From Candidatus Binatia bacterium (lineage in GTDB: Bacteria > Desulfobacterota > Binatia > UBA1149 > JAJCZL01): a DNA stretch of 35,147 bases. Under the pieces are notes generated by a model. That model saw only the letters and a list, made by a program, of their open reading frames with translations, made no database searches and was not told where the DNA came from. Shown one piece after another: positions 26,191-33,889 of the stretch; the stretch's first letter is position 1, and each line of letters begins with the position of its first letter. Made by a program: the position numbers and the translations under genes. The stretch spans positions 1 through 35,147 of the forward strand of contig JANQEO010000434.1 in the NCBI GenBank assembly GCA_028278325.1, in the 5' to 3' direction.

Positions 26191-27638
26191 TCTTCGGCCG
26201 GTTTGATCACCTTGAACAGTGATTGATCACCACGCCGCACCAGCACGATGACGGAGTCGCCTTCGTCTCGTTCAGCAAGCAGCCGCCGGAATTCCTTGGA
26301 ACTGCTCACCGGTTCGCGGCCGATCTGCTCGATGACGTCGCCCGGCCGGATCGCCGCCCGCTCAGCAGGAGAACCGTTGGCGACCGCCGTCACCACTACC
26401 CCTTGAGGATCGGGACCGAGCTCGAGCTCGCGCGCGACCTCCTCGGTGATGTCTTGGACGGACAAACCCAGCGCCTTGGCGCGCACCGGCCTCGCCTCGG
26501 CCGCATCGGCCTCGAGCTTGCCGATTTCGATCGTCAGCGACTTGCGCTCCCCGTCGCGCAACACGACGACCTCAACCGACTTCGACACCTCGGTCTCTGC
26601 AACCATCGACGGTAGATCCAGAGACTTCTTGACCGGCCGGCCGTCGAACTCGATTATGACATCGCCTACCTTTACCTCCCCCTCGTCGGCCGGGCTGTCA
26701 GGGAAGACCTTGGCAACCAGTGCGCCGGCCGCCTCGGGAAGCTCGAGAGACTCGGCGATGTCCGTGTCGACGGGCTGGATCAGCACGCCGAGCCAGCCGC
26801 GAGTGACGTGGCCGTGCTCTTTGAGCTGGGGAACGAACTGCCTTGCCATGTTGATGGGGATGGCGAAGCCGATGCCGATGTTTCCCCCGCTTCTCGAGAA
26901 AATGGCGCTGTTGATGCCGACGACCTGCCCGCTCATGTTGACCAGGGGGCCGCCGGAGTTGCCAGGATTGATAGCTGCGTCCGTCTGAATGAAATCGTCG
27001 TAGGCATTCCTGCCCGGCCGGTTGATATGGCGTCCCTTGGCCGAGACGATGCCGGCGGTGACGGTATACTCGAGGCCGAAAGGATTACCGATCGCCAACA
27101 CCCACTCTCCGACCCTGAGTTGATCGGAGTCACCCAGAGCCACGGGGACCAGGCCTTCGGCCCCGTCGATCTTGATCACTGCGATGTCGGTCTTGGCGTC
27201 GGTGCCGACGACCTCGGCCTCATATTCGGCTTCGTCGTTGAACCTGACAACCACCTTGGTCGCATCCTCGACTACATGGTGGTTCGTGATGATGTACCCG
27301 TCTTCATCGAGTACGAAGCCCGAGCCGAGGCCTCGGCTCGGCGGGCGCTGGAAGAAGTGCTCGAACGGATCGCTGCCCCCGCGACGCGACATGCCTCGCC
27401 GGGACTCGTCGGACACGGTCGATATATAAACCACGGACGGACTTATTCTCTCCGCCAGCGTTGCGAAGTCGGGCAACGCCATCGTGGCTCCCTCGGGCAT
27501 GGTCACCGGCAAGAACTGCGGCGCATCGGTGTGTTCGGCCGGCGAACTGCTCTCCCAGTTCGTCGACAGCGTGAGCGCAATTCCGATAATCGCGCCCGCT
27601 ACGAGGGTGGATACCAGGATGGATCGGCTAGCCTTCAT
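26187..27638 (-). CDS. Periplasmic serine protease/chaperone, DegP/HtrA family (Do-like)
   Basis: 483 residues. An N-terminal signal or membrane anchor (about 5-25) is followed by the trypsin-like domain with catalytic triad H121 (ITNHHVV), D151 (KTDIAVIKI) and S228 (NPGNSGGP). Two PDZ domains lie near 275-370 and 385-480; GDVIIEFDGRPV and PGDVIEQIGREPV mark their binding strands. It should degrade or refold misfolded envelope proteins. ATG at 27638 follows GGGAGAA at good spacing and overlaps the DUF1844 gene by 11 bases. An upstream in-frame start near 27677 is less likely. It is followed directly by mrcB. Confidence 0.94.
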   Translation of the reverse strand: MKASRSILVSTLVAGAIIGIALTLSTNWESSSPAEHTDAPQFLPVTMPEGATMALPDFATLAERISPSVVYISTVSDESRRGMSRRGGSDPFEHFFQRPPSRGLGSGFVLDEDGYIITNHHVVEDATKVVVRFNDEAEYEAEVVGTDAKTDIAVIKIDGAEGLVPVALGDSDQLRVGEWVLAIGNPFGLEYTVTAGIVSAKGRHINRPGRNAYDDFIQTDAAINPGNSGGPLVNMSGQVVGINSAIFSRSGGNIGIGFAIPINMARQFVPQLKEHGHVTRGWLGVLIQPVDTDIAESLELPEAAGALVAKVFPDSPADEGEVKVGDVIIEFDGRPVKKSLDLPSMVAETEVSKSVEVVVLRDGERKSLTIEIGKLEADAAEARPVRAKALGLSVQDITEEVARELELGPDPQGVVVTAVANGSPAERAAIRPGDVIEQIGREPVSSSKEFRRLLAERDEGDSVIVLVRRGDQSLFKVIKPAEE

Positions 27639-28098
27639 GCGTTTCTCCCTGCCCACTCGCCTGGCCCGCCCCGCCATGTTGGGTCTCGCTGACGTATCGC
27701 ATTCGAAGTTCGTAGAGCACTTCCTCCATCAAGTGCGCTTCGTCGTCGGAGAGATTGCCCGACGTCTTCTCCTGCAGGATGGAAAGTATGTCGATCATTG
27801 CTGCGGCCTGGGGAAGGTCTTTGTGAACTACCCCCGTGCTCGGATCGGGGGTGGCCCCGAGAAACATGAAAGCCTGGGATGCGAGCCCCACGACGAAACT
27901 AGAGAAGCTCAACTCGGCCTCGCCCGCTCTCCCCTGGGACTCCGTCCCCGTCGGCTCCGAATGCTGGTCGGCCTGAGCCGCCGAGGTCTGGGCCGGCGCA
28001 GCCTCTTCGTTGCCCTCGTCCTCGCGTGGCTGCCCCTCCGCATCGAAGCGCCTCTTGTCTTCGACCTTGAATCCGCGGTCACTACCTTTTTCAGACAC
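27628..28098 (-). CDS. DUF1844 domain protein
   Basis: 156 residues with a highly charged, Ala/Gln/Glu-rich N-terminal half (about 1-62) and a C-terminal DUF1844 domain: FSSFVVGLASQAFMFLGATPDP (65-86), the helix QAAAMIDILSILQEKTSGNLS, and DEAHLMEEVLYELRMRYV. Function is unknown; the family is small, soluble-looking and common in deltaproteobacterial lineages and Acidobacteria. GTG start at 28098 has a strong AGGAGG about ten bases upstream. It is the first gene of the minus-strand run leading to mutM. The 248-base gap upstream contains no further gene that I can support. Confidence 0.85.
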   Translation of the reverse strand: MSEKGSDRGFKVEDKRRFDAEGQPREDEGNEEAAPAQTSAAQADQHSEPTGTESQGRAGEAELSFSSFVVGLASQAFMFLGATPDPSTGVVHKDLPQAAAMIDILSILQEKTSGNLSDDEAHLMEEVLYELRMRYVSETQHGGAGQASGQGETHEG

Positions 28099-28270
28099 GG
28101 CTGGCAGACCTCCTCATGGCATCGAGCACTAGCAGGGCCCCCGAGCGGCCCCGGCTACGTTCAACCTTCTATCAGAAACCCGCCCTTGTAACATGCGCGT
28201 GGATTATTGAAAGCGACGCGGAAGGTTGCGGATTTATTCACTTTCCGTGGCCCTGCCGGCGCCGGCCACA

Positions 28271-28299
28271 TTGACTTCAACGAACCTCGAAAATATAGT
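28271..28299 (+). promoter_or_regulatory. Putative sigma70-type promoter for cysK
   Basis: TTGACT (28271-28276), a 17-base spacer and TATAGT (28294-28299) match the consensus at 5 of 6 positions each. Transcription would start near 28306, giving a leader of about 41 bases before the cysK ATG. It lies in the divergent gap with the DUF1844 gene. This is the strongest promoter match I found in the window. Confidence 0.65.
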
Positions 28300-28346
28300 T
28301 CGCCAACTCCCGGACCCTCCATGCGGGCCCGAGATCCAGCGCGGCG

Positions 28347-29288
28347 ATGCCAGCACCCGGTTATGTAGCCCAAAGCGCACTAGACCTCATCGGGAACACT
28401 CCGACTGTAAAGCTCGTCAACACCGTCCCTGACGGCTCGGCCGAGATCGTAGCCAAGCTCGAAGCTTTCAACCCAGGGGGCAGCGTCAAGGACAGGATCT
28501 GCCTGGCCATGATCAACCGTGCCGAGGACGAAGGCAGGCTGAAGCCGGGCGGGACCATCATCGAGCCGACCAGCGGCAACACCGGCATCGGATTGGCCTT
28601 GGTGGCCGCTGCACGCGGTTACCGGCTGATCCTCACCATGCCCGACACCATGAGCGAGGAACGAAGGAGCCTTCTCAAGGCATACGGCGCCGAATTGATC
28701 CTGACTCCGGACACGAAAGGAATGCACGCCGCCATCAACAAGGCGGAAGAGATCCTCGAGGAACACCCGGACTACTTCATGCCCCAGCAGTTCGCGAATT
28801 CGGCGAATCCGGAAGCACACCGCCAGTCCACGGCGCTCGAAATCCTCAAACAGTGCCCCGACCTCGATGCCTTCGTCGCCGGGGTCGGCACAGGCGGGAC
28901 CATCACCGGAGTGGGATCGGTCCTGAAACAGGAAAAGCCCGAGGTCGAAGTGATCGCCGTCGAGCCGGAGCGATCGCCTGTCCTGAGCGGCGGCGAGCCC
29001 GGCTTCCACGGCATACAAGGCATCGGGGCCGGCTTCGTGCCGGAGATCCTCGACCTCGATGTAGTCGACCGCGTGATTACGGTGAGCGACGAAGACGCCG
29101 CCGACAACACGCGACTGCTTGCCGCTCGCGAGGGCCTGCTCGTCGGGATCTCTTCCGGCGCCAACTATACCGCAGCGTTGAAGATCGCTGCCGAGTTGGG
29201 AAGCTCCAAGAAGGTCGTCGTGGTATTCTGTGACACCGGTGAGAGATACCTCTCCACGGAACTGTTCGACTCGGGCGGCGGCCTTTGA
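28347..29288 (+). CDS. cysK: Cysteine synthase A (O-acetylserine sulfhydrylase)
   Basis: PLP enzyme making cysteine from O-acetylserine and sulfide. 313 residues. PLP lysine K48 in NPGGSVKDRI, substrate loop PTSGNTGIGLA (74-84), phosphate-binding GTGGTITGVG (181-190) and the CysK-type EPGFHGIQGIGAGFVP (217-232) are present, and ISSGANYTAAL is near the C-terminus. ATG at 28347 is poorly spaced from any Shine-Dalgarno sequence. larE follows after seven bases, which links sulfur assimilation with a sulfur-transfer enzyme in one transcript. Confidence 0.95.
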   Translation: MPAPGYVAQSALDLIGNTPTVKLVNTVPDGSAEIVAKLEAFNPGGSVKDRICLAMINRAEDEGRLKPGGTIIEPTSGNTGIGLALVAAARGYRLILTMPDTMSEERRSLLKAYGAELILTPDTKGMHAAINKAEEILEEHPDYFMPQQFANSANPEAHRQSTALEILKQCPDLDAFVAGVGTGGTITGVGSVLKQEKPEVEVIAVEPERSPVLSGGEPGFHGIQGIGAGFVPEILDLDVVDRVITVSDEDAADNTRLLAAREGLLVGISSGANYTAALKIAAELGSSKKVVVVFCDTGERYLSTELFDSGGGL

Positions 29289-29295
29289 GGCGCCC

Positions 29296-30129
29296 GTGGA
29301 CAGCCGCCTTAAAGCCAAGCTTTCCTCGCTGAAATCCCTGCTCGGTGAAATGGGCAGCGTGGTCGTCGCCTATTCCGGCGGTGTCGATTCCAGCCTGCTG
29401 CTCAGAGCAGCCGCCGACACCCGAGATCTCAAGTTGGTGGCGGTCACGACCGACTCACCTACCAGCGCGCCCCGCGAGGCGGCGGATGCCAGGCTACTGA
29501 CGGCTAGTCTAGGCGTCGAACATCTGGTGATCGATGCAAACGAACTCGATACGCCGGGCTACGCTGAGAACCCGGCCAACCGCTGCTACCTCTGCAAGCA
29601 GACTCTATACCCCATCTGCCTCCGCATCGCGGATCGACATGGTTGCCGCTTCGTGGTCGACGGCGTCAACACCGACGATCTCGGTGACTACCGGCCGGGT
29701 TTGGCCGCCGCCGAAGAATACGGCGTACGCCACCCTCTCGCGGAGGCCGGGCTCTGCAAAGCCGAGGTCCGTGAGCTGTCACGACACTACGGACTGACAA
29801 CCGCCGAGAAGCCCGCTTCACCATGCCTGTCTTCTCGCTTCCCCTACGGGGTACGTATCGATCAAGAACGTCTTCGTCAGGTCGCGGATTCAGAGGATTT
29901 CATCAGGGGCCTGGGTGTTCGGGAACTGAGAGTGCGCCACCTCGGAGACTCGGCGCGCGTGGAGGTCGCTAAGGCCGATCTCGGCAGGCTGGCAAGACCG
30001 GAAACACGCCAGCTGATCGTGGATGCGCTTACCGGCTACGGCTTCCGCAGCGTGGAGATCTCCCAAACTCCGTTGAGATCGGGAAGTCTCAACGATGCTC
30101 TAGCGCTTCGCGGGCAAGAACCAACCTAG
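29296..30129 (+). CDS. larE: ATP-dependent sulfur transferase, LarE family
   Basis: PP-loop enzyme related to LarE, which adenylates and inserts sulfur into the nickel-pincer nucleotide cofactor precursor. 277 residues from the GTG at 29296, preceded by GAGG. The PP-loop is SGGVDSS (27-33). C177 in ASPCLSSRFPYG corresponds to the sulfur-donor cysteine of Lactobacillus LarE. A CxxC pair (C97, C100 in RCYLCK) is also present; some LarE proteins with three cysteines bind a 4Fe-4S cluster and act catalytically. No larA, larB or larC is in the window. The last 41 bases overlap the convergent ispD gene. Confidence 0.88.
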   Translation: MDSRLKAKLSSLKSLLGEMGSVVVAYSGGVDSSLLLRAAADTRDLKLVAVTTDSPTSAPREAADARLLTASLGVEHLVIDANELDTPGYAENPANRCYLCKQTLYPICLRIADRHGCRFVVDGVNTDDLGDYRPGLAAAEEYGVRHPLAEAGLCKAEVRELSRHYGLTTAEKPASPCLSSRFPYGVRIDQERLRQVADSEDFIRGLGVRELRVRHLGDSARVEVAKADLGRLARPETRQLIVDALTGYGFRSVEISQTPLRSGSLNDALALRGQEPT

Positions 30130-30787
30130 CCAGTTCCAGATCTTCCGGCGTCGTCACCTTCACATTCGGGCCGGAGGTCTCGACGACATCCACGGCCTGG
30201 CCGGCCGACTCCACCAGCGCGGTATCGTCAGCGGCTTGCTGCTGCATGGCTTTGGCCGTGTGGTGGGCCTTGAAAATCACGTCGTAACGGAAGACCTGCG
30301 GCGTCTGAACCAACCAGAGCCTTGCTCGATCCACCGCTCTGGTTTCACCGGTCTCGAGGTCCTCCCTGATGCTGTCGACCGGCCGCATGGCCGCAGTAGC
30401 CGCCCCGCGAGCCCGCGCCGCCTCGATCACGTCGCGGATCGTTTCCTTCGAAACCAGGGGCCGAGCTGCATCGTGGATACATACGAGATCAGGGTCGGAC
30501 TGCAACCCTTCCAAGCCTAGACGCACCGAGGCCTGGCGCGTGTCACCGCCGGCGACCACCGAGACCTCTCCGATACGGAAATCCAGGTCGGCAAGAGCGT
30601 CGTTGAAATCCGGAATGGCGCCGGTGGGAACAACCACCAGAGTTTCGACGAGGCCCGGAAGGGCCGCGAAACGCGACAGGGTGCGTCTTACCATCGGCAC
30701 ACCCTCAATATCGACGAGGGCCTTGGGCCGCTCCGAGCCGAGCCTCTTACCGGATCCCGCCGCGGGTACGATCAAAGCGAGTCGCAA
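30089..30787 (-). CDS. ispD: 2-C-methyl-D-erythritol 4-phosphate cytidylyltransferase
   Basis: Third step of the MEP isoprenoid pathway: transfers CMP from CTP to methylerythritol phosphate. 232 residues, normal length. LIVPAAGSGKRLGSERPKAL (5-24) is the nucleotide-binding signature, and VCIHDAARPLV (101-111) and TPQVFRYDVI are present. Start is TTG at 30787, with GGAGG seven bases upstream, a convincing ribosome binding site. The start lies 23 bases after the poly-T end of the carD terminator, so ispD needs readthrough or its own promoter within carD. No ispF fusion or neighbour is seen. Confidence 0.95.
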   Translation of the reverse strand: MRLALIVPAAGSGKRLGSERPKALVDIEGVPMVRRTLSRFAALPGLVETLVVVPTGAIPDFNDALADLDFRIGEVSVVAGGDTRQASVRLGLEGLQSDPDLVCIHDAARPLVSKETIRDVIEAARARGAATAAMRPVDSIREDLETGETRAVDRARLWLVQTPQVFRYDVIFKAHHTAKAMQQQAADDTALVESAGQAVDVVETSGPNVKVTTPEDLELARLVLAREALEHR

Positions 30788-30810
30788 ACTAGAACCTCCG
30801 GCGGCTCAGC

Positions 30811-30833
30811 AAAAAAAAGGGCCGGGCGGGCCC
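30811..30833 (-). terminator. Intrinsic terminator downstream of carD
   Basis: On the minus strand GGGCC, a five-base loop and GGCCC (30819-30833) are followed by eight consecutive T (30811-30818). This is a standard rho-independent terminator placed 27 bases after the carD stop and before ispD. Confidence 0.85.
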
Positions 30834-30860
30834 GACCCTCTCGACAAAGACATCACCAAG

Positions 30861-31349
30861 CTAATGACCGAAGATGGTCTTCAGCTCTTCCATGATCTTC
30901 TCTTCGGAATGAGCCTTGGCTATAGCCAGCTCTTTGACGAGAAGATTGCGCGCAGTGTCCAGCATCTTGCGCTCTCCGAAGGAGAGCTCCTTGTCGCCCT
31001 TGAGCATGAACAAGTCGCGCAGCACGGCCGCTATCTCCAGCACGGAACCGGTCTTTATCTTCTCGGTGTACTCTCTGTAACGCCGATTCCAGGTAGCCTG
31101 GTCGAGCTTCACGCGCTTCTCGCGCAGCACGCGATAGACTTTGCCGACCATGTCGCGACCGATCACGGGCCTCAGGCCTACCGACTCAGCCTTCTGAGTG
31201 GGGATCATGATCCGCATGTCGGTGTCGAGAATCCTGAGCGTATAGAACTTCGACTCGACGCCCGAGACCTTGCGAGCCTGTACGGTCTCGATGATGCCCA
31301 CGCCGTGAGCTGGATAGACAACCTTCTGGCCAATTTTGAATGCCGACAA
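30861..31349 (-). CDS. carD: CarD/CdnL family RNA polymerase-binding transcription factor
   Basis: 162-residue global regulator that binds the RNA polymerase beta subunit and stabilises open complexes at promoters. The N-terminal CarD/TRCF domain (FKIGQKVVYPAHGVGIIETV, about 4-60) is followed by a helical DNA-binding C-terminal domain ending in AIAKAHSEEKIMEELKTIF. Start is TTG at 31349, with AGGAGG five bases upstream, a strong site that decides the start. A promoter candidate lies upstream and an intrinsic terminator follows. In Myxococcus and relatives this protein is essential and often encoded near isoprenoid genes such as ispD, as here. Confidence 0.95.
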   Translation of the reverse strand: MSAFKIGQKVVYPAHGVGIIETVQARKVSGVESKFYTLRILDTDMRIMIPTQKAESVGLRPVIGRDMVGKVYRVLREKRVKLDQATWNRRYREYTEKIKTGSVLEIAAVLRDLFMLKGDKELSFGERKMLDTARNLLVKELAIAKAHSEEKIMEELKTIFGH

Positions 31350-31384
31350 ACGGACCTCCTGATGATATAGCGGGGAGTCCGCCT

Positions 31385-31413
31385 AGATTAACTGAAAGTT
31401 ATCCGTACGTCAA
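31385..31413 (-). promoter_or_regulatory. Putative promoter of carD
   Basis: On the minus strand TTGACG (31413-31408), a 17-base spacer and TAATCT (31390-31385) form a sigma70-like arrangement; the -35 matches 5 of 6, the -10 only 3 of 6. An alternative -10 (TATATC, near 31370) lies closer to the gene. It occupies the 93-base gap between pyrD and carD, an unusually AT-rich spot here. Confidence 0.4.
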
Positions 31414-31442
31414 TATATTGGCGTTAAGCTGGTGCGCACCCG

Positions 31443-32363
31443 CTAGCTCGAGGTCTCCAGCGCTCCGACGACCCCCGACACACGAGCCTCGCCCAAACGG
31501 TCGAGAACCGAGGCTATCTCCCGGGAAATCCGGGCAGGCGCCGCCGGATCGTAGAGGTTGGCGGTCCCGACCTGTACCGCGCACGCGCCGGCCATCAGAT
31601 ACTCGACGGCATCACTACCGGAGACGATCCCTCCTCCCCCCACGACGGGAATGTCCACAGCGCGGCTTGCTTCGTACACCATCAGCAAGCCGATGGGCTT
31701 TATCGCCGGGCCCGAAAGACCTCCGGTGATGTTGGAAAGGACCGGACGGCGGCGCTCCACGTCGATCGCCATACCTCGCACGGTATTGATCACGCAAAGA
31801 GCGTCCGCACCTTCGCCGGCGGCAACGGTCGCCGGTTCGGTAATGTCTGTCACGCTCGGGGACAACTTCACCCACAGCGGCAGTTTGGTTCGAGCCCGCG
31901 CAGGCCCCACGATGGCCTTGACGGCAGCGGGGTCGCACGCGAAGATCCGGCCCCACTCCTTCTTGTTGGGACAGGCCAGGTTCAGCTCGATCGCATCGAT
32001 GAGATCGCCGGCGGGATCGAGCCTCTCAACTACCTCGCTGAACTCTTCGGGAGTGTTCCCCCAACAGTTCACGATGATACGCGGCCCGAGCTTGGCGAGC
32101 TCGGGGAGCTTGTCGTTGAGAAACGCCTCGACGCCAACGTTCTGCAGACCGATGGCATTGAGCATCCCCGCGGGCGTTTCGACCATCCGCGTAGCCGGCA
32201 GCCCGTCACAGGGTTGAACCGAGATGCCCTTCACCGAAACTCCACCTACCCCGGGCCAGTCGACGAGACCGTCGAACTCGGTCCCATAGCCGTAGGTGCC
32301 GGAAGCCGCGATTACGGGCGTCGCAAGTGAAAGAGTCCCGACCTGAGTTACTAGGTCGGCCAC
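31443..32363 (-). CDS. pyrD: Dihydroorotate dehydrogenase, class 1B-like catalytic subunit
   Basis: FMN enzyme oxidising dihydroorotate to orotate in pyrimidine synthesis. 306 residues from the GTG at 32363, which gives the class 1 N-terminus LVTQVGTLSLATPVIAASGTYGYG. Catalytic cysteine C131 lies in ELNLACPNKKEWG, where class 1 enzymes have Cys and class 2 have Ser. NAIGLQNVG, WVKLSPSVTD and the FMN phosphate loop VGGGGIVSG are present. The start is four bases after the upstream ferredoxin-fusion stop. Class 1B enzymes usually pair with the flavin/2Fe-2S subunit PyrK, which is not in the window. An upstream TTG at 32393 would add ten non-conserved residues. Confidence 0.93.
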   Translation of the reverse strand: MADLVTQVGTLSLATPVIAASGTYGYGTEFDGLVDWPGVGGVSVKGISVQPCDGLPATRMVETPAGMLNAIGLQNVGVEAFLNDKLPELAKLGPRIIVNCWGNTPEEFSEVVERLDPAGDLIDAIELNLACPNKKEWGRIFACDPAAVKAIVGPARARTKLPLWVKLSPSVTDITEPATVAAGEGADALCVINTVRGMAIDVERRRPVLSNITGGLSGPAIKPIGLLMVYEASRAVDIPVVGGGGIVSGSDAVEYLMAGACAVQVGTANLYDPAAPARISREIASVLDRLGEARVSGVVGALETSS

Positions 32364-32367
32364 CCGC

Positions 32368-33762
32368 TCAGGCTCCCTGCTTGAGCACGACAACCTCGAG
32401 AAGTTTGTCGTAGTAGCGGTGGCGGAATCCGCCGAGCGGACCGTTCAGCTGTATGTCCGTCTTGAAGTCGGCGGGAAACGCCGAGGAGATGCCGCACACC
32501 GCGCGCAATCTCGGGTCGACCACGCTGCCGCTTATCGTGACGGCTTCCCCGTTGACCTCGACACCGATGTCGTAGTCGGGCATTTCGTCGCCGATGCCCA
32601 TCTCGTCCTTTGCCGAGGAGGGCGGCACGAGCCGGGCCAATTCGAAGCGAATCACGTAACCGCGGTCGTATTCCTGGACGTCGTAGACCTCACCGTAGCG
32701 ACGCTCACGCTCGCGCTTTTCTTCGAATTCACCCGCGTAGAACCCTTCTACCGGGACCCATCCGCTCGATGTCTTTCCCGCCAAGCTTCGCGCGACGGGA
32801 GCCACGAGTGGCGAGAGCGGAGCACCGTAGAAAGCCGGTCCGAGCTTGGCCTCGGCTATGGGAACGCCCTTGAAGAGGCTCTCGCGCAACCGCATCATGG
32901 TTTCGACGAACGCGACCGTTACTCCGATAAAGATCCAACCCTTGTCGGCCTCGGTAAAAGGCTGCAGCCCCGAAGCCAGACCGACGCCGTATGCGAGTAT
33001 CGGGTACAGCAGGAAGTTCAGAAACACGTTCAAGCCGGTCGCGCCTTGATTCGAGAAGTAGCGCGTATCACCGAGAGCCCGCTCTATGTCTCGCTTGGTG
33101 CCGTCGCCCAACGCGCCGAGGACCGGCGACGCGAGCATCAGCGCCAGGCCCGCGCTGCGTGACGAGACGGTAGCAACGGGCTCCGATACGTGCTCGAAGG
33201 CCTCGTCGAACCCCATCTCCATTTCGCCGGGAAAGGCCGTTGTCGGATCGCCCTGCTCCAAGGCGAGAGATTTCGTAGCCAAGGTCCTCTCCACCCGCGC
33301 CGGGCCCGCGGCGGACGCAGGAGCTGCCGGTGCAGCAGGGGCGGCCGGTGCCGCCGGTGCTGACGGAGCCGATGCCTGGGCAGGTGCGGCGTCGGCCGCC
33401 GGGGCCTCTGAACTCGCTTCGGCTCCGCCGCCTCCTTTGAAACGCGAGGGAAAGTCCGAACCGAACTCTTTGTCCGGATGGATCTCCTTCGCCCTCTGCA
33501 AGAGGGCTTCCTCGGTCTCCGGGCGGTCGGGGTCGGGGATACAGCAATCGACCGGACACACGGCCGCGCACGCTTCCTGGTCGAAGAAGCCCACGCATTC
33601 CGTGCACTTCTCCGGAACTATGTAGAAGTAGTCAGCCGATATCGCGGCGTGTTTGGCGCCTTCGTAATCGTACTCGACGCCCCCTTGGTAGATCGCGGTG
33701 TTCGGGCACTCCGGCTCGCAAGCGCCGCAGTTGATGCATTCATCCGTGATGACGGTGGCCAT
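32368..33762 (-). CDS. Ferredoxin-domain fusion: YfhL-type 2x[4Fe-4S] domain, Ala/Pro linker, membrane region, Hsp20-like C-terminus
   Basis: 464 residues. Residues 1-80 are a YfhL/Allochromatium-type ferredoxin with C9, C12, C15 and C19 and then C53, C56, C65 and C69, including the spaced TECVGFFDQEACAAVCP signature. A low-complexity Ala/Pro/Ser linker (about 111-157) leads to a non-familiar region with two hydrophobic segments (about 242-266, 275-290). The last ~95 residues (RGYVIRFELARLVPPS onward) resemble an alpha-crystallin/Hsp20-like beta sandwich: YDIGVEVNGEAVTISGSVVDP and YYDKLLEVVVLK. The ATG start has GGGGGAGAG upstream. I do not recognise the whole architecture; function is unknown. 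The ferredoxin part is certain, the Hsp20-like part tentative. pyrD follows after four bases. Confidence 0.85.
   Translation of the reverse strand: MATVITDECINCGACEPECPNTAIYQGGVEYDYEGAKHAAISADYFYIVPEKCTECVGFFDQEACAAVCPVDCCIPDPDRPETEEALLQRAKEIHPDKEFGSDFPSRFKGGGGAEASSEAPAADAAPAQASAPSAPAAPAAPAAPAAPASAAGPARVERTLATKSLALEQGDPTTAFPGEMEMGFDEAFEHVSEPVATVSSRSAGLALMLASPVLGALGDGTKRDIERALGDTRYFSNQGATGLNVFLNFLLYPILAYGVGLASGLQPFTEADKGWIFIGVTVAFVETMMRLRESLFKGVPIAEAKLGPAFYGAPLSPLVAPVARSLAGKTSSGWVPVEGFYAGEFEEKRERERRYGEVYDVQEYDRGYVIRFELARLVPPSSAKDEMGIGDEMPDYDIGVEVNGEAVTISGSVVDPRLRAVCGISSAFPADFKTDIQLNGPLGGFRHRYYDKLLEVVVLKQGA
33301..33408 (-). repeat. Low-complexity Ala/Pro-coding stretch in the ferredoxin fusion gene
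   Basis: Short imperfect repeats of GCC/GCA/CCT codons encode runs of PAAPAAPAAPA-type sequence (residues about 119-154). It is in frame and acts as a flexible linker between the ferredoxin and membrane parts. Such tracts are prone to length change. Confidence 0.7.
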
Positions 33763-33889
33763 CGGAGCTACTCTCCCCCTTCTTCGGGCTTCAGGTGATG
33801 GTCGGAACTGTCAGGGATATCGGTCAGTTAACGCAGTGACATACCCGCAACGCGCTCAAAATCCAACCCTTGGCGGGTCCCGGACCGGC

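Noticed and set aside
28099..28346. Gap examined for a tRNA, small RNA or riboswitch ahead of cysK
   Set aside because: No cloverleaf, S-box-like or T-box-like structure could be read. Only promoter elements and the DUF1844 ribosome binding site are supported.
28161..28373. Open frame of 70 codons in the DUF1844/cysK gap, - strand
   Set aside because: It runs through the cysK promoter and start, has no ribosome binding site, and its sequence resembles no family.
33763..33889. Gap between the secretin and ferredoxin-fusion genes examined for a terminator and promoter
   Set aside because: Only a four-base stem (ACCC/GGGT) followed by a short T-run and weak hexamers are present; not enough to call either.
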